Source: Balneolales bacterium (GTDB lineage Bacteria; Bacteroidota; Rhodothermia; Balneolales; Natronogracilivirgulaceae). From it: a stretch of DNA of 7,303 bases. Positions 7,101-7,303 of the stretch are shown in pieces (within the stretch, counting starts at the first letter, position 1; each line of letters starts with the position of its first letter). The stretch is from assembly GCA_007127665.1 (NCBI GenBank), contig SKYY01000175.1, positions 1-7,303 on the forward strand. Reading direction: 5' to 3'. The notes beneath the pieces were generated by a model that was not told the DNA's origin, did no database searches, and was given only the letters and a program-made list of their open reading frames with translations. The position numbers were made by a program, and so were the translations under genes.

Positions 7101-7303
7101 CTGCACGGGACAGTCCATCATCTTCTCAAGTGCTCTTTCCTTCGATCCGGATGATGATATGTTTGTGACGCACTGGGATTTCGATGACGGCAATACCTCC
7201 CGCCAAACTAATCCGCATCACGCTTACACGGAACCCGGAATCTATCAGGTGCGACTGACTCTTGACGACGGTTTTTCATCTGAGCCTTCTGTCGCTGTCA
7301 TTC
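4117..7303 (+). CDS. Giant exported PKD-repeat protein (3' end beyond window)
   Basis: One frame stays open from ATG 4117 to the window edge: 1062 codons plus one base, with no stop. Residues 1-27 or 28 form a signal peptide (basic n-region with R6 and R10, LAAIITLLLF core, SSAQ end). Residues 29-288 are beta-rich and lack cysteine; YDFWIRP, then EVFDAALGGHGDLVFG (69-84), then GYILRVRT loosely recalls PPC-type beta-sandwich domains, but I cannot assign it. Residues 289-372 look like a degenerate PKD module, and eight clearer modules start at 373, 461, 549, 636, 722, 809, 897 and 983. The protein is probably an elongated surface or secreted adhesin-like or polymer-binding protein; PKD domains act mainly as spacers and binding modules. 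An in-frame TTG at 4090 is an alternative start, but ATG gives the better leader. The C-terminus, which would show a type IX secretion tag, OmpA-like anchor or catalytic domain, is missing. G+C is higher than in the two genes before it. Confidence 0.9.
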   Translation, partial: MTTFDRFPFRLAAIITLLLFTPLQSSAQEVYLSISGRDAFVDSGDQLHEYDFWIRPLDTVSPGSDIRLEVFDAALGGHGDLVFGNTTRTSYELLSFRELYRKEDQRIVPVSEEGRLLQSETVHNESRFLNRWVSLFHFGKEEQTGFEQEGYILRVRTSEGDDVNTFKLRMAGEDAENWQIIAFDLSFSLVGSAFSNRIFLQPLFDTTEPVEVQILGEEETEVYYIDAFGNTAAATQAWTGWESFYRDIPNAWGFMTTGADQYYNNMVIKGTQEMLPFIYDFQLLSSEDVPSPQISAFPGTSCDEGGLSLSFSGVGLDIHNARWFVENQSYTGRRFTHTFSSYGYFPYEVAIPVTGRFYPRFLLQSGEIPVHRPPQIQVAGRLDYLAPGEEMPLDASGSFDPEGYDIRFEWFVNNELRGTGEQFTFSSQTPGNYDVTLNVTSEGPNPECALSEETVPVRVNSQPYAEISYEPVVARDVEGRLQAVNAQDADGDQLLFFWEDDGIIGEAEGRTVRIRHQEAGVFEATLTVDDQTGTANARYSTTVSYKVNAGPEPRFELPEIVATGEPVRLDGEESSDPDGDPLTFRWEISDGRQLSGPVNDIDFSDPGDYTITLQVDDGEGVENSTQSLTRNLRVNHAPVAVITAPAHVNRGQVSFSAAESFDIDQGIQDYQWDFGDGISGSGEEITHRFEAPGTYRITLTVDDGAGLANSITTTEHELRINAGPVAMINAPELVAPGQSFTLDGSESFDEDGQITAFDWFVNDQPAGSGSLLETALDQPGMHKVALRVKDDSGFENAYDIATTTIRVNHKPVARWTSEPEITEPERTTLFSATDSYDPDNENLQFTWSFEDGVVLEGDTVERSFENPGTHRFTLRVDDGEGLTNSVFEKEDNILVNHEPIIVTESEIRSNSKQVLLDASQSYDPQNNPLSFSWELPDGTVRNGATYTWTAPEAGTHWVSLIVDDGLELDNSRVSMPVRVTINQPPIAVVDSLIMSCTGQSIIFSSALSFDPDDDMFVTHWDFDDGNTSRQTNPHHAYTEPGIYQVRLTLDDGFSSEPSVAVI
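4981..5232 (+). repeat. Degenerate first PKD-like module (R0)
   Basis: Residues 289-372 of the PKD protein keep the module outline: a P-x-I start, a LSLSFSG strand, a core RWFVEN, an FTHTF strand and a beta strand ending in IPVHRPP. They lack the SFDPDGD-type acidic loop and the VDDG loop of the later modules. C302 lies at the same place in the module as C996 in the last visible module. The call rests on alignment by eye and the length of 84 residues, which matches the 86-88 spacing of the array. Confidence 0.5.
5233..7303 (+). repeat. Tandem array of eight PKD-type modules, period 86-88 residues
   Basis: Modules begin near 5233, 5497, 5761, 6022, 6280, 6541, 6802 and 7063. Each has a P-x-A/I start, an acidic loop such as SFDPEG or SSDPDGD, a core tryptophan strand, a PG-x-Y/H turn and, in most, a VDDG-x-G-x-x-N loop. 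They join through a conserved V-x-[VI]-N-x-x-P junction. The canonical PKD core WDFGDG is exact only in module 4 (672-677) and nearly so in module 8 (WDFDDG, 1020-1025). The others have variants such as WEISDG, WSFEDG, WELPDG or WFVND. The acidic loops could bind calcium (inference). The repeats are similar in protein but divergent in DNA, so this is an old duplication, not a recent expansion. Module 8 is cut by the window edge. Confidence 0.88.

Noticed and set aside
5233..7303. DNA-level tandem repeat or CRISPR array
   Set aside because: The period is about 260 bases and similarity is at protein level only; there are no short identical repeats with uniform spacers.

Overview
The window holds the 3' fringe of an unidentified upstream gene, then three co-directional plus-strand genes: a membrane sensor histidine kinase (178-2256), an exported FecR-domain protein (2253-4013) and a very long exported protein built from PKD-type repeats (4117 to beyond 7303). 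The third gene has no stop inside the window, so it is easy to miss when only closed reading frames are listed. It is the largest feature here: 1062 codons are visible.

Organism: probably a free-living bacterium of the Bacteroidota/FCB group; Balneolota- or Rhodothermota-like is possible. The grounds are indirect. No gene start has a Shine-Dalgarno sequence, the PKD protein has a signal peptide ending in SSAQ, and long PKD-array proteins and FecR-domain proteins are common in that group. No RNA gene or phylogenetic marker is present, so this is inference only. Spot counts of 60-base lines give about 42-47% G+C in the first two genes and about 53-70% in the PKD array.

Layout: positions 1-95 carry a possible C-terminal tail of an upstream gene, a perfect 7-bp hairpin and a plausible intrinsic terminator. 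An AT-rich leader (96-177) follows. The kinase has two membrane spans, a dCache-like extracytoplasmic sensor, a HAMP-like linker, a PAS domain, HisKA and HATPase_c. It overlaps the FecR-domain gene by the 4 bases ATGA. That protein has a signal peptide, a helical N-terminal region, a FecR domain, an Fn3-like domain and two related Ig-like modules. A 103-base gap with a weak hairpin leads to the PKD gene: signal peptide, an unassigned beta-rich N-terminal region of about 260 residues, one degenerate module, then eight modules spaced every 86-88 residues, the last cut by the window edge.

How they may work together (inference): the kinase senses something outside the inner membrane, and the coupled FecR-domain protein is made with it and exported to the same compartment as the sensor domain. 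The PKD protein is probably a surface or secreted elongated protein, possibly in the same operon. No response regulator, sigma factor or TonB receptor is visible. The kinase's output partner and the function of the locus therefore cannot be read from this window.
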